Source: Trichopria drosophilae
Lineage: Eukaryota; Arthropoda; Insecta; Hymenoptera; Diapriidae
Direction: 5' to 3'
Assembly: GCA_030407085.1 (NCBI GenBank)
Contig: CM059587.1
Span: forward strand, 21,487,001 to 21,551,000
DNA: 64,000 nucleotides
Shown: positions 23,520-35,552 of the stretch, one piece after another
Layout: the number at the start of each line of letters is the position of its first letter
Position numbering within the stretch: position 1 is the stretch's first letter
Notes under the pieces: model-generated
Told to the model about the DNA's origin: nothing
Databases searched by the model: none
What the model saw: the letters and a program-made list of their open reading frames with translations, nothing else
Translations under genes and position numbers: made by a program

Positions 23520-24240
23520 TTACATCTCCAATGTCCTACGTATTTTAAAACGTTGAAATCGAATGTCGTAACAAAAATTCGCGCAAGTACACCATATATG
23601 GTGAAAAACGTGAAAAATTCATAAAAATTATGATTTTTGATCACTCTCCTCGTTTATTCCATTAAATTTTAAAACTACGAAAAATGCATTCTATATAAAA
23701 TATGTATTCTCAGTTCATCGATAACATTTATTGAAACATTTTTCGATATTTTCAATTTTTTGTGTGTAAACAAGAAAAACTACAAAAAAAAACAGTTTTC
23801 TCGATTTTTCATAATTTTCACTATTTATATAGGATTCGCGCCTTTTATGACGATATTCGTTTACAGTGCATTCAAATGCGAAGAATACCATGAATGTGAT
23901 AAAACTGAGAATCAACCCCTATTTTTGTTGTTATTATTTCGTAAAATGCATTATCAGTTTTCTTAGTTTTTATCACAAATTAAAAAAAAAATGCACCAAA
24001 GATAAAATAAGTATTTTGAAAAGCATTACAACTTTAATTTGAAACATTTTTCGAATTTTTCAATGCTTCTGTATATAAAGGTACAAAATTCGAACAATCT
24101 TTTAAGGATATTCATTAAGTTTATTCTTGTATTGAGTTTGAAAAACATAAATTAATATAGAATGAAAAACGAAGATAATAAATTTGTTATTTTCATATAT
24201 AGCGGATAAAGTCAAATTAAAGTGTTAAATAGTATATTAT
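23520..24240. other. AT-rich DNA, no gene recognised
   Basis: Low-complexity AT-rich DNA. The blocks GTGAAAAATTCATAAAAATT and TCGATTTTTCATAATTTTCA near 23600 and 23800 suggest old repeats. Open frames at 23715-23966 on both strands are lysine/phenylalanine-rich and not credible genes. Confidence 0.4.
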
Positions 24241-24245
24241 GTAAC

Positions 24246-24450
24246 AGGGACGTAATTAGCGATCCCCGGCGAGTGCGAAGTATTGTCGCACGAGCGAAGT
24301 GAGGACGACAATAACACTCATCGGAGACCTATATTTTGCCCATATTGCATACATTTCTTTAATACGACGGGCGTAGGGCTCAATAACTTGCAACCGAAGA
24401 TTTCGCCGCAGGGCGCAAAATCGAGTTCTACTCCCGGAGTGTTAAAAATG
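24246..24450. repeat. GC-richer patch of transposon-like composition
   Basis: It contains GAGTGCGAAGTATTGTCGCA, CGAGCGAAGTGAGGACG and GCAGGGCGCAAAATCGAG, and stands out sharply from flanking AT-rich DNA. The repeated 'GAGCGAAG' wording resembles 59826-59890. Boundaries and class are unknown. Confidence 0.3.
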
Positions 24451-25640
24451 TTTAAATTCACATAACTTGGTCAATTTTCGTCCGTTTTCATTCAACAAAA
24501 GTTCATTTGATGACGAATTATATTTATTTTTAAAATATTACTGAGACAAAAGTCCTCAAGATGGAATAATATCGAAAAAGCTGCATCCAATTTGAAAATG
24601 CCACTATTTTCAATTGTAATCTCGTCAGTTTTCATTTCATTAACATTAGACATGAATAGTTGCTAATGTATGCCACTAAGCTTTCAAATTAAATAAAAAG
24701 AAGTTTTAAATCGAATAAAACAAAGTTCAGCCATTATAAGTGATTTTTGATATGAATCTACCTAAAAATGTTTTTTTTTTTGTTCCTGATCGCTGTCATA
24801 CCGTGTAATATGTCTACAACCCACAAAAATTTATTCAAATTTTCATGGGACTTCGACGATTCAAAGTATGTATTACCTTATTACCATAGTAGCATTATTT
24901 TCGAATTAGTAGGCAACAGATGTTGCTTTAAAAATTGAAAGTTTAATTACTAAATGATTTAATCACTACTATACTGGTATGAACGATATTTACATCTTAT
25001 TATAAAAAAACTATTATAAAAAAACGGGGAAAACTTATTATTATAGATGTAATTAAATATTATTAATCGCTGAACTTGAATACCAAAATAAAAATGTAAT
25101 GATTTATAAACCTGAGAGACTGTTTAAATATAAATTTGATAATTCGGAAGCATTTCAGGCGTCAATGCCGGCCCCGCGTCAATGTGATGACATGTAGGAT
25201 ATTATGCAATTCTCATTAAAATTTTCTCTTTACGTATTCTGGCTAAATTTCCACTTGAACTAAACGTTATGCGACTTCTTTTTTATGTCAAAAATATTTT
25301 AAATATTGTGGAATATCCTTGCAAATTGATATCTCGTCTCTTTCACATTTATGCATTATTACATTAATAAAACTTTATAATAAGAATTAAGATGCGTAAC
25401 GTGGTTCAGTTTTTGATATGTTTATTTCAATAGTTTTACAGAAATCAATTTTTGATCATTCACTCTTGGCACTATTGAACAGAATGTTTTGGGACCATTT
25501 TAAGGGCGGCTGCAATCAATAAAATGAAAATGACATCAAAGTAGAAGCGATTTGACATTCAGTGTTGCTATGAAACAAAATTAACATTCAACTATGGCAT
25601 TTTGGAAAAAGGGAAATTTTTACTAAGACTATAAAGATAT
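24450..25640. other. AT-rich DNA, nothing recognised
   Basis: No repeat arm, coding frame or RNA gene was seen. Confidence 0.5.
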
Positions 25641-25729
25641 TTTTATGCAGATAAAAATGTTAGAAATGATAGAATATAAAGGGATTGGGAAAATTCGAAC
25701 TTTTGTAGAATGGTCCATATTTACGAAAC

Positions 25730-25920
25730 ATGGATCAGCCCTCATTTACGCTGTTTCCGTTAATAATACGGAGAAAATGTATAAAACCTTTTCTGTAGAG
25801 AATTTCATGCCCTACATTTTTTGTTTGAAACATTTTTCTATACAATTTGTAGTTTTCGAAATAAACGTAAAAAACGGGCCGTCCTTTTCGGAAGTATATC
25901 CTAAATTTTGTTGGCCTGTG
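25730..25920 (+). repeat. diverged relative of the arms of the 28.2-29.9 kb palindrome
   Basis: ATGTATAAAACCTTTTCTGTAGAGAATTTC and the following TTTGTTTGAAACATTTTTC align with the right arm of the 1.6-kb palindrome (about 29600-29665). Only this segment is recognisable. Confidence 0.45.
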
Positions 25921-25924
25921 TAAT

Positions 25925-26235
25925 TTATGAGAAATTTACTATTCCCGGACTCTCACCAACCCTTCGGTTTATATTAGTTCGGGCAATTTCGTTTTGGGCC
26001 CGCAGAACTATTTGAAGTAATTAAAAAGTAGTAAATTTAACTAAGAATTGTTCAAGTGCAGTTGTACGGAAGTGTATAGTAGTGATGATAGAATGACAAA
26101 TAAAATATAATTAAAATGACCTGGTAAAGGCATCGGCGGTTGAAAATTGGCGCAGTAAAAAGAGGAAATGGAATTTTGGAAAGCAGTTTTTGGGAATTTC
26201 ATCAAAAGTGTTTGGACGTTCGTAGTTGATTATCG
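25925..26235. other. no feature recognised
   Basis: Mixed-composition DNA leading into the GC island. Confidence 0.4.
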
Positions 26236-26239
26236 AAAC

Positions 26240-27180
26240 TCGTTAAGAAGAAAGACTGGGTCACAGAGCGAGGTTCATCACCGTTGTCGGCTACGGGTTG
26301 CCCCCTCGACGTCCCCACTGTCACCCGTCATGTACGCAACGATCCTGCGGGTAGCTCAGGGTTGCTCTGGCGGGTTCGTTCCGTCGGTCCATCCCGGAGT
26401 CGCGGGTACCCGATTGAATATTTTGCGGGAACGCAGGGAAGCGGCTGGGTGGCGGGCAAGTGGAATGAGACACAGGGGGCGGTACGTACGCCCGATGGAA
26501 TATGCGCTTCGATAATACAATTTACGATCGCGAACGAGGGTCTATAAATTTTTATGGTGATCAGGTAGGTAGTATACCGGTTGATATACCCCTCTCCACA
26601 ATCACCACGGATGCTGCGGCGGCCGTATGCATTGAGAATTGTGGGATTCGGTACGTTGCGCGAAACTCTTCGGGGACGACGCACGGTGGCGGCGCAGGGC
26701 GGGCGGAGGCGGAGGCGACGGCAATGATGCCGCCGGACGTGGCTAGAATGGAACTAACGTTACTAAAGTGGACGTGTTTGTGTACGCGTCAATCGTAGAT
26801 AGCGTTCATCCACTTGTTTGATACTCGCTTTAACGTGCACGCATCCGCGGGGCGCCTGTACTTGACAAAAATGAAAAAAACGGAACAAAAATAGGAGATC
26901 ACACAACTAAAAATGGAAGCGGTGCTACACAGGGACAGAGAGTTGCCTGCACACGACAACCCGGCATGTACACAAGTACATCCGGAGAAAAACCGGATCG
27001 AATTACAGCTACAAAAAGTTTTTAGTTTTTAGGTTTACGGTGAAGAGAGCGAGAGCGACATGATGAACCCAGAACGAGAGAGGGAGCTGAAGAGAGAGAG
27101 AGAGACAGAGGAAGGTGGAAGAGGAGGAGTGAAGCGCTGCTTCCATTTACGTCTCAAAGCCTTCCTAGCCTTGTTTAAGC
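26240..27180. promoter_or_regulatory. second GC/CpG-rich island with GAGA tract
   Basis: This is a long GC-rich block without transposon modules. From 26630 to 26745 it is dominated by CGG/GCG runs, and CTATAAATTTTT at 26542 resembles a TATA box. A GAGAGAG tract at 27075-27112 is the binding-site type of GAGA factor, common in insect promoters and Polycomb elements. Open frames in four overlapping registers (about 87-118 codons) show no recognisable domain and are best explained by scarcity of stop codons in GC-rich DNA. It is a promoter, first exon or enhancer candidate. Direction is undecided. Confidence 0.4.
27075..27112. promoter_or_regulatory. GAGA-factor-type purine tract
   Basis: Repeated GAGAG units (ACGAGAGAGGGAG, then GAAGAGAGAGAGAGAGAC) lie at the edge of the GC island. 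A second CT repeat is at 27380-27393. The sequence could also be a plain microsatellite. Confidence 0.35.
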
Positions 27181-27199
27181 CCTTTGAACCCATTTTTCT

Positions 27200-28236
27200 T
27201 CAAATCCGATTTGCATAGAGAGTGCCTCGCGAAGAGTTGTGGTCTTTTCGATTCTGAATTTTACACTGAAAAGGGTAGATGATGGGTGAATTTCCTAGTT
27301 TTAGCATTTTTCGCAAACAAACATTTGAAAAGCCATACGGGTTTGAGATTTCCTCCCGTTGACGGAGTTGGTTCCTCAATCTCTCTCTCTCTTTATTCGC
27401 TGAATTCAACGTAAAAATTTCGGTTAGATTTTTTAAATTCTCAGGAACGTTTCAACGCGACCAGATTTAATATTATAGAATGAGTGATGAGTTCATTTCA
27501 GGGGCTTTTAAACTAAAAATATGTACTAGATCGAAACGTTGAGGAGCATAACCAATTTTGGAGACAATTTTTTAAGCTTATTTTGAATTGTTTTCACATT
27601 TAAAATAATAATGGAATATTGACATATACATTTAACCCGTTTCGTCCCAAAACGACAAAATTTGTCTTCGGTTTTCATTCTCCGTAAGTTGAAGGATATC
27701 TTTGAGATATTCTTGTGAAATCAAGGTTTCCTATAGTTTTTTGGTATGCTCTTTTCGAATCTGAAGTTCGTTTTTCAATATCACTTTCCATTTTTTAAAT
27801 ATGGCCACTTAAACGAAAAGAAAGTGCAATTTGTATTGCGAAGGAGTTATCCCGTGGCATAATGAGTTTTACTAATAGATGGTCAATAATTAAGTAAATT
27901 AGCTCAATTTTAAACTGAAATTAAGCTTTTTATCGTGCTGAATTTGAGATGTAACAATTTTAAGACTTTTTTTCTGTGTAGCTTTTGAAAAATATTCTAC
28001 TGCCATGTTATTTATGTTCAATGGACAAATCTCGAAAAACATTAAAAGAGACCTAAGAATAATTGCAATTTTCTACGATTTTGTAAACTTTTCGCATAAG
28101 CAATCGTTTTTTGCAAATTTAATCTAGCAAATCTAACAAACTTTAAAATGGTAGGAAAGGTCTCCTGAAGAAATTAGAAAATATTCTTTTTACTCGAGAA
28201 ACTGCTTTTCAAACAGAATTGCATGTAAAAAATGTC
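27200..28236. other. AT-rich DNA with one possible TTAA-type transposon end at 27632
   Basis: TTAA (27632-27635) is followed by CCCGTTTCGTCCC and by the short palindrome GACAAAATTTGTC (27653-27665). The wording matches the minus-strand end at 40827 (CCCTTTTCGTCCC). No partner end was found nearby. Confidence 0.35.
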
Positions 28237-28244
28237 CTATTTTG

Positions 28245-29861
28245 GGTAATGTTGCAGAAGAGCTACCTCACCTCAAAAATTAATTGCACGACATGTTTCT
28301 GACGTATTTTGTGGATGTATTTCGTTCGCTATCTTCAAAAAACAGCCTAAAAAGGCGTTTTTTGATTTTTTTTTTGTATTTATATGAAAAAGTATGAATC
28401 GGACGAAAAAATGTTTCCAACAAAAGTTGTAGAGCGGAAAATTCTCTACAAAAAAGGTTATATACATTTCTTTCGACATCCTAACCAAAAGTGCGCAAAT
28501 GAGCGACAAAAATGCCCGTAATTGGTTTCTGCAGGGTATACGCCCAAAAAGACGATTTGTTTAGTTTTTTGTGTTTATTAAAGCGATTCTCGTCTAAAAA
28601 TTGATTGTACAACATATTTCTGACGTATTTTGAGACCCTGATTACGAGTCGGATGATAGAATTTGGCGGTCGGACGTACTTCGTCCGCTATCTTGAAAAA
28701 ATAACGAAAAAACACAATTTTATTAGGTTTTTTGCTTTTATTACTGGGACTCAAATTTCTGGTTGGAATGAAATCTATATTTCTTGATTGGAGGCTAGGT
28801 TAGTATTAAAAAAGGGGGGTCTGGGGGCGGAGCCCCTCCAGGACGTAAGCACCTCCTAGGTACACGTATAAACTTTGGTAATTATAATTCATTCGGTTTC
28901 CGAATCTGAAGGAAATAATTAATTATAATTTTTCAAGTTAATGCATGTACCTAGGAGGTACCTGCGTCCTGGGAGGCTCCGCCCCCAGAACCCCCTTTTT
29001 TATACTAACCTAACCTCCAACCAAGAAATATATATTTCAATCCAACCTGAAATATGTATTTCAATCCAATCCGTCGCGCACTGGCCACGACGCCCGCGTA
29101 GCGCAGCTTCATGATTTCACCGCCGGGTGTTGCGGTTCTCGTTAGTGAACTTTAATTAATCCCTTCAGATGCGGAAAACAATGAATTATAATTACTAAAG
29201 TTAATGCGTGTACCTAGGAGGTGCCTGCGTCCTGGGGGGCTCCGCCCCCAGCCCCCCTTTTTTAGTACTAACCTAATCTCCAACCAAGAAATATATATTT
29301 CAATCCAACCTGACATTTGAGTCCCTGTAATAAACGCAAAAAAACTAATAAAATTGTGTTTTTTCGTTATTTTTTCAAGATACCGGACGAAATACGTCCG
29401 ACCGCCCAATGTTATTATTAAATTCGTAATCAGCACCACAAAATACGTGAAAAATGTGTTGTATAATTAATTTTTTTGGTCAGAGTCCCTGTAATTAACA
29501 CAAAAAAAGAAAACAAAATTTTTTGGCCTATACCCTGCAGAAACCAATTACGGGCACCTTCGATGCTCATTTGCGGACTTTTTGTTTGGATACAGAAAAA
29601 AACGTATAGAACCTTTTTTGTAGAGAATTTTCTGCTCTACTACTTTTGTTTGAAATATTTTTTCGTCCGATTCATACTTTTTCATATAAATAGAAAAAAC
29701 CTAAAAAAAACGCCTTTTTTGGTTGTTTTTTGAAGATAGCGAACGAAATACGTGCGACTGCCAAATTCTATTATCAGATTCGTAATCAGCGCCACAAAAT
29801 ACGTCATAAACATGTCGTACAATTAATTTTTGAGGTGAGGTAGCTCTTCTGCAACTTTACC
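28245..29861. mobile_element. 1,617-bp palindromic element with 8-bp target duplication
   Basis: An identical CTATTTTG lies at 28237-28244 and 29862-29869. Termini are GGTAATGTTGCAGAAGAGCT and its inverted near-copy AGCTCTTCTGCAACTTTACC. Arms include TCGTTCGCTATCTTCAAAAA against TTTTTGAAGATAGCGAACGA. An 8-bp duplication occurs in hAT, P and Merlin superfamilies, and the termini alone do not decide between them. The interior carries a forward and two inverted copies of a block with GGGGGCGGAGCCCC (28814, 28970, 29240). The two inverted copies form a direct repeat of about 263-bp period. The arm contains AGATTCGTAATCAGCG (29777), shared with TTAA-type elements. No transposase. Confidence 0.8.
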
Positions 29862-29999
29862 CTATTTTGTTTGGAAATTGTCTGTTAGTATTTATTAAGA
29901 AAAGAACAGTTATGTAGTTGTCCATTTTGATTTCATTTTTACTTTTCAAATACAACGATATTGACATATGTTTGCAAAGACTGGATATTTGGACGTTAA

Positions 30000-30370
30000 G
30001 GGGCTTCTAGAGTCCGCGGCCGAAAAGATCGGAATTTTCACTAAAAACGATAAATAAAAAATGGCAGAATGGGTTTTTCAAAATTTGGGCTTTGTAAGGG
30101 GAATTCTAATTACTATAAACGTACTCCAAAAAATGCCAAATAAATTAATTGAGAACTGACTCAGAATTTTCAGAAATATGTGATTTTTATTTATTTCCGA
30201 AAATTCTCGTTCAGTTTTCAATTAATGTCTTTGATATTTTCTAGGAAACCGTCTATAATAATTAGAATTACCGTTAAAAAGCCCAAATTTTGAAAATTCT
30301 ATTCAGTCATCGTTAATTTCCGTTTTTAGTGAAATTTCCTACCTTAGCGGTGGATCTCTTTAGAACCCCC
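30000..30370. mobile_element. 371-bp palindromic element flanked by TTAA, GGGG termini
   Basis: TTAA flanks at 29996-29999 and 30371-30374. Ends are GGGGCTTCTAGAGTCC and the complement of AGAACCCCC. Inner arms include TTTTCACTAAAAACG against CGTTTTTAGTGAAAT and CAGAATTTTCAGAAA against TTTCCGAAAATTCT. The GGGG start differs from the CCC start of the other TTAA elements, so it may be a separate family. Confidence 0.7.
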
Positions 30371-30374
30371 TTAA

Positions 30375-32735
30375 AGCGTTAAGGATTACCAGACAAAAAT
30401 TGAAAACATTAAAATTGAATTGCTAAAATGGAATTAAATAAATACACACTTCTCATATGCCTGTCAATAAATTTTCTGAAAGTTCCGTGTAGTTTATTAA
30501 ATTCCAGAAACTGTATCTCGGTACAAACTTAATTTAATTAACAGATAATTGGGTAAATAACGTTTTTAACATGACAGATTTTGAAATGAATCACATTAAT
30601 TCTGGCAACAATCACAAAGTTCGTAACATTTGCTCAAAATAATTTCGCAAACGCGAGTAATTCGGTGATGATCCTAATAACAATGAAAATATAAGCGGTA
30701 TACAACGTTTCGCCGAGAAGCACAATAACATTAATCCTCAGCACGATTCACCGAGGGTTTATTTCACAAGTAATTATTACAAAAGTTAGGATTAATTCTA
30801 GCGCGGCCGTGGATGGTTTGCTTTTCCGGCGGGACACCATTTTCAGATTGGATTTACTGAAAACAATGAGTAACAGAAAGTAGTTCGAATATACATGTAT
30901 TTTTAAATTAAAATATACCTTTTATTAATTATAAATTATACCGTTAGATTAGCGTAAGTACAATATGAAATTTTTGTCAATTACATGAGCCGAGCGAGAT
31001 AAATATAATTACCAGCTACGAATGATAATCCAAGGGAATTGAAACGTTAGTCGTTTTAAATTTAAAAAAATGATATTGCAACAGCGAATGCTACACAATT
31101 AAACCACCCACGAAATGTCGACTTTAGATCGATTTATTTATGAATAAACTGAAAGGTAGGTTCAACTCTTAAGGCAATAAAATCTGTCCGAAATACATGG
31201 AATATTTATCTCGATTTTGAAATTTACTTGGGGGAAGTAAATTCGATATACAAGTGCATTCTTCAAAAATGTCATTTTTTAAAAAGTGTGGTTTACAAAA
31301 TTAATGTACATTTTTATTTACTTTAAGTGTTAATAAAGTTGAATTGATTTGGTAGAGAAGTTTTTAACCTTTTTTACAATTTCATAAACTTCTAATGTAT
31401 TTCATTAACAGTTTCAAGGTCCTTATCATTTGATATTAGGATCAAAAGATTCATCGAAATGCCGTAAAATATGTTTGACAATGACGTAAGGAACAGCACG
31501 TGCTACAGCCAAAAGTAAGTGTATTTATTTGAAATTGTTTACTTCCGTCCGGTATATTATTATTTTCAAAAATGAAGAGAAATTATACTATATACCCAAC
31601 AAACGAAAAAGAATTAAAACGAATTTCCCTTGAAATTCTTTACTTTCTAATCCGATATAATACGTGAATAGAACAGAAACATAACCTAAAAACATTAACT
31701 AGCAGTATTTACATGAATTCGCGAACTAAAATGTAATCTATTTCACCGATACTAAGTTATAGTAATATATGTTAAGGTAAACAATGCCTGCATGGACGTA
31801 GCATTTGTTTTTCTTCTTTCTGTATAATAAAACGACATATATATGTATAAATAATAAAATCCAACGCATTAAAACGAATTTGTCCGAATTCAAATGTTCG
31901 GAAATCCACGTGACTGTGTTTAATGCATGCACGTCGAATTGTGCTGTGACGTTTCTGAATTCGAAATTTCAAGAAACCGAATTCGAAACGTAATTTCTGA
32001 ATTCTATCTTATTCTTTTTCGTTTATTGGTTATAAAACCTTCATTCTACTGGAAGAAAATAGTGAAATGTTTTAAGTAAATGTTCTTTTTAGCATATTAG
32101 TTAATATATTCATTTGCGATCGGTAGATTTTGGTTAATAATTAATTTTGGTGTAGTACACTAAATGTAATTTTTAGAAGTAATTTATTAAAAAAATTATT
32201 CCTTTACAAATTTGGTAATTATATCGACGTATGTCCTATGAAATACATTAAACTAAGGAGTATTTTTTTCAGGGATATTTAATGAAATTAACTAATCAGT
32301 TACAAAAAAGTGTTACGTCGCAGGAAGGTAATTAGAATATGCTGTAAACATTTCTAATTTATCAGATGTATAAAAACAAGTGCTTACAAATAATCTTTCA
32401 GTTGCAGAGTGGATAATTTTGAGAACCACTACTGATCAACTGATACATTATTTTTAAGACCCAAAAACATTTTTACAGTAAAACATTTTTTTTATTTTTT
32501 AAAAATTATACTGTACACAGAGAAAAAAGAGGTTAATAAAACCACGAAGAAAAGGTAGAAATGATTATAAAATTTCATACTAGTACAATTAACACCGTGA
32601 AAAGTTGTAATTGACAGTAACTTATTTTTATAATTCATAATATTGTAAAATATAACGTACTAATTACGTTTTAAGATGATAAGCAATTATTTTCGTTTAA
32701 TTACTTATACTAACTCTATTTTTCTACTCAAGAAT
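30375..32735. other. AT-rich single-copy-looking DNA
   Basis: No gene or repeat was recognised. A strong donor-like AAAA|GTAAGTG occurs at 31515, but no exon body is credible around it. An imperfect inverted pair with GAATTCGAAA is near 31956-32000. Confidence 0.5.
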
Positions 32736-32744
32736 ATTTCGAGT

Positions 32745-32885
32745 GACTATTTAACTTTAAAGCTACGGTACATTTAAGGTTATGTGCTATGCTGCATATA
32801 TAAGTATTGGGAAATAGTAAACGGAACAATGTTTTTATTTTGTTTTACTATGGAAATGGTTAATTTAACCATTTTTTATAATCAC
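32745..32885 (+). repeat. dispersed repeat, copy 1
   Basis: It shares with 56225-56375 the order CGGTACATTT.AGGTTATGTG, TAAGTATT.GGAAATAGTAAAC, GAACAAT and GGTTAATTTAACCATT. Class unknown; no termini were identified. Confidence 0.55.
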
Positions 32886-32889
32886 GTAT

Positions 32890-33885
32890 TTTAGTTTTCA
32901 AAAATTGTTCCTTTTTCGATATCTCTATGTAATTACCCTCTTAGTATTATGTACGTACTATTTATTAGTCTACATCGGTAGCCAAAATTGAATGAATATA
33001 CCTCGTTTTATATTTTAAGCGCAAATTAAATCGCACTAGAATTATTTCTTAGCGTTTTGTATGTTTTCTGATAATGTTGTGCATATGTAATGATAGAGTT
33101 GTATAATGTTTGAGTTTTCTCCCTACAAGTCGGTAATATTCGAATTCGTTTCATAATTTTCTTCTGTAAATAATTCCACGGCGAATACGACTAAAATGCT
33201 TAAGGTATACGACGAATACATGCAGTACATTTGATTAATTAGAACTCGGATGTGAATAACTTATACCTTAACATTTTTTTGTATTTCTTTTGCTAATTAC
33301 ATTTAAAATATGTACGAGTTAATTAACTACCAGGGAATTTTATCAGAGTAAAAAGTTTAGTGGGAGTAAACTTTCGTCAGAATAAAAAAAAAGGTCTATT
33401 GTTCATCGAGCGCGTCTGCCGTGCGTCATCAAACGTTGAGATAAAATTATTAGTACATTTACAAGTAAAAGGGAAAAATAAATTTAAAAAATAAAAATAT
33501 GCGAAAAATTAGATCGTACATTAGAAATTACTTCATACTTCCGGTAACATTCGCTTCCAAATTACATTATATGTAGTAGAAAAATGTTTTCAATTTTTTA
33601 ATATATTAGCGAATGTTTTCACGTCATCTCTAATGGAACTTTTTTTGCAGTTTTTGTTCCTGATGTTGGTTCCGTTTTAATTGTTAAGTTTATTTTTAAA
33701 TATACAAAATTTCTTCCAAAGCAGCTGCATCACAAATAATTATTTGAATGTTGGTAACTCAAAATGGGTGATAAAATATGATTTGTGCCAAATTCCACTG
33801 TTATTTCGTTAGAGTCACTCTTTAAGAACTCGGTCTGATATTTGCGATACGCCATTATAAATTTGTGTTCCAATTGGTCAACGTT
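32890..33885. other. AT-rich DNA, nothing recognised
   Basis: No feature supported. Confidence 0.5.
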
Positions 33886-33893
33886 TCCCTTAA

Positions 33894-34360
33894 CCCCTTA
33901 ACTGCGGCTATAATTTCAAAGAAAGTGCCCAAAATGCCAAAACAAAATTTGTGTTAGATTTTAATAATACTTGGTACAGGTAGTTTTTTTGGGTCGCACA
34001 TGGAGACAGATTTTGGAAATTCAAAATGGCCGATCCAATATAGCGGACGAATTTTTAAATATCGAAAAGAATCACTTGAATCTTGTTACTAAGGGATTGT
34101 TGCGGCAGCTCATTATAAATCTACGGACAGATGATGAAAATTCCAAAATGGGTAGAGTTGAAATAAAAATTAAAAAAAAAAAACCGACTAACAAGTTTTA
34201 AGCAGAATGGTTCGACTTTTCAAAAATGTGTCCGCCATATTATATCAGCCATTTTGAATTTCCGAAGTCTGACTTCTAATTCGTAATCAACGACCCCAAA
34301 AACCCTTGAGTAACAAGTTTCAAGCGGTTTTATAAACTTTTTATACATAAATTGATTTAC
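33894..34360 (-). mobile_element. partial TTAA-type element of family D, reversed
   Basis: TTAA 33890-33893, then CCCCTTAACTGCGGCTATAA, the reverse complement of the right end of the complete copy at 55000-55721. The internal order (CCAAAATGCC, module with AATGGCCGATCC, CTTGAGTAACAAGTTTCAAG and GCGGTTTTATAAAC) mirrors that copy. The match stops near 34360, so the far end is lost. Confidence 0.65.
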
Positions 34361-34389
34361 CTTAAAAAATTTTAAAATTAACTCTATTT

Positions 34390-34804
34390 ACTTAAATCTT
34401 TGGGATTTTTGAAGTCGTTGATTACGAATTGGAGGCTACATTAGATAAATTCACATTTTGTCATTGAATCATAATAGCGGATCCCAGGTAGAAATTTAAT
34501 CTCGCGGAAAACTAGTTTCTGGCCAGTTTTCCTGCCAACCAATTCCTGGATAATAACTGTCTAGTTTCTGCTAGTTGCCGTCTAGTTTCTGTCTAGTTTA
34601 TGCCAAACTAGTAAAACTAGACAAATTTCCACCTGGGATACCAACTTTTAAATTTGAAACCTCAAAGAATTTTTTACGAATTCTGCAAACCACTTTAAAA
34701 AGTCTTATTTTGAGATTTGAAATCGTTAAGTCCTTCAACCTTCAAATAACAGATATAAATGATTTTTTTTACCAGACAAGTTATGCTTCAAGGGTTAAAA
34801 ATTA
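34390..34804. mobile_element. right part of a TTAA/CCCTTT-family element
   Basis: It ends in TTATGCTTCAAGGG|TTAA (GGG 34802-34804, TTAA 34805-34808), matching the CCCTTTGAAGCATA-type terminus of the complete copy at 48595-49115. It contains a module fragment, AAGTCGTTGATTACGAATTGG (34412). The small MITE at 34493-34637 interrupts it. Confidence 0.55.
34493..34637. mobile_element. 145-bp MITE with internal CTAGTTTCTG repeats
   Basis: Terminal inverted repeats CCCAGGTAGAAATTT and AAATTTCCACCTGGG. The interior carries several copies of CTAGTTTCTG or its complement (34523-34620). Flanking AT on both sides could be a 2-bp duplication. It lies inside the TTAA-type fragment 34390-34804. Confidence 0.7.
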
Positions 34805-34904
34805 TGAATAGTATCAACTGACATAACATAAATAACTTCAGAAAATATAATAAATAATTTTTTTTCTCTTAATTAATATGGAATAAATATAAATAGGAAG
34901 CAGT

Positions 34905-35552
34905 GTTTATTGGTAACAGAGAATAATGTAACTACGTTTTTTATATAAAACTTTTAAGATGATCTCATTTTGGTCTACATTTTAAACATGGATTTGTGTT
35001 TTTGGAGTAACCATCACCATTTTAAATGATACTTCGACTTACAGTTAAGGTCGCTAATAATGATTTGTAGATGAAATTAAATTATTTGTCATTGATCGGA
35101 AAGTAAGAAACAATATGCATTAAAAATGCATACTGCTTCTTTTATGGCGTTTCATCTCAATGTAATGCGATTGTGCATTTTCACAAATGTGAAAAATTTG
35201 TAGCAATTCATATATATGAATTTGCAATATATAATCTCTTCGCGGGCGTATAAAGCAGGTCTGTACCACCGCTTTACTGATGATCTAGTGGTACAGATTG
35301 AGATGAAACGCCATAAAAGAAGCAGTAAGCATTTTCAATGCATTTGTTTCTTACTTTTCGATCAATGACAAATAATTTAATTTAATCTACAAATCATTAT
35401 TATCGACCTTAACTGTAAGTCGAAATTTCATTTAAAATGGTGATGGTTACTCCAAAAACACAGATCCGTGTTTAAAATGTAGGACAAAATAAGATCATCT
35501 TAAAAGTTTTATATAAAAAACATAGTTACATTATTCTCTGTTACTAATAAAC
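34905..35552. mobile_element. 648-bp palindromic element with 260-bp arms
   Basis: The ends GTTTATTGGTAACAGAGAAT and ATTCTCTGTTACTAATAAAC are inverted. Arms 34905-35163 and 35294-35552 mirror around coordinate sum 70457 with few mismatches, for example GGTGATGGTTACTCC against GGAGTAACCATCACC. The 130-bp loop holds CTTCGCGGGCGTATAAAGC. No short target duplication was found, but the flanks share about 40 bp of direct similarity (ACATAAATAACTTC at 34828 and 35551). Confidence 0.8.

Larger units (their letters stand above)
20600..23520. mobile_element. older fold-back element interrupted by the 2.44-kb TTAA palindrome
   Basis: TGGTCATAAACAAAATTGAC (20668) before the TTAA element recurs inverted after it as GTCAATTTTGTTTATGACCA (23474). 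The similarity continues inward (CCATTTGC, AACTGTA, TAATTTTT) and loosely outward. The two halves fit one diverged inverted-repeat element into whose centre the younger element inserted at TTAA. Outer ends were not found. Confidence 0.5.

Noticed and set aside
26555..26580. CAGGTAGGTAGTATACC, superficially like let-7
   Set aside because: The seed and length do not match and no precursor hairpin is evident.
26168..26798. Four overlapping frames of 87-118 codons in the GC island
   Set aside because: Overlapping frames on both strands are expected where stop codons are rare. None shows a domain.
27368..27400. CT microsatellite as a second GAGA promoter element
   Set aside because: Too short and isolated in AT-rich DNA. 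Treated as a simple repeat.
31505..31525. AAAAGTAAGTG donor-like site
   Set aside because: No credible exon upstream and no start or acceptor; likely chance.
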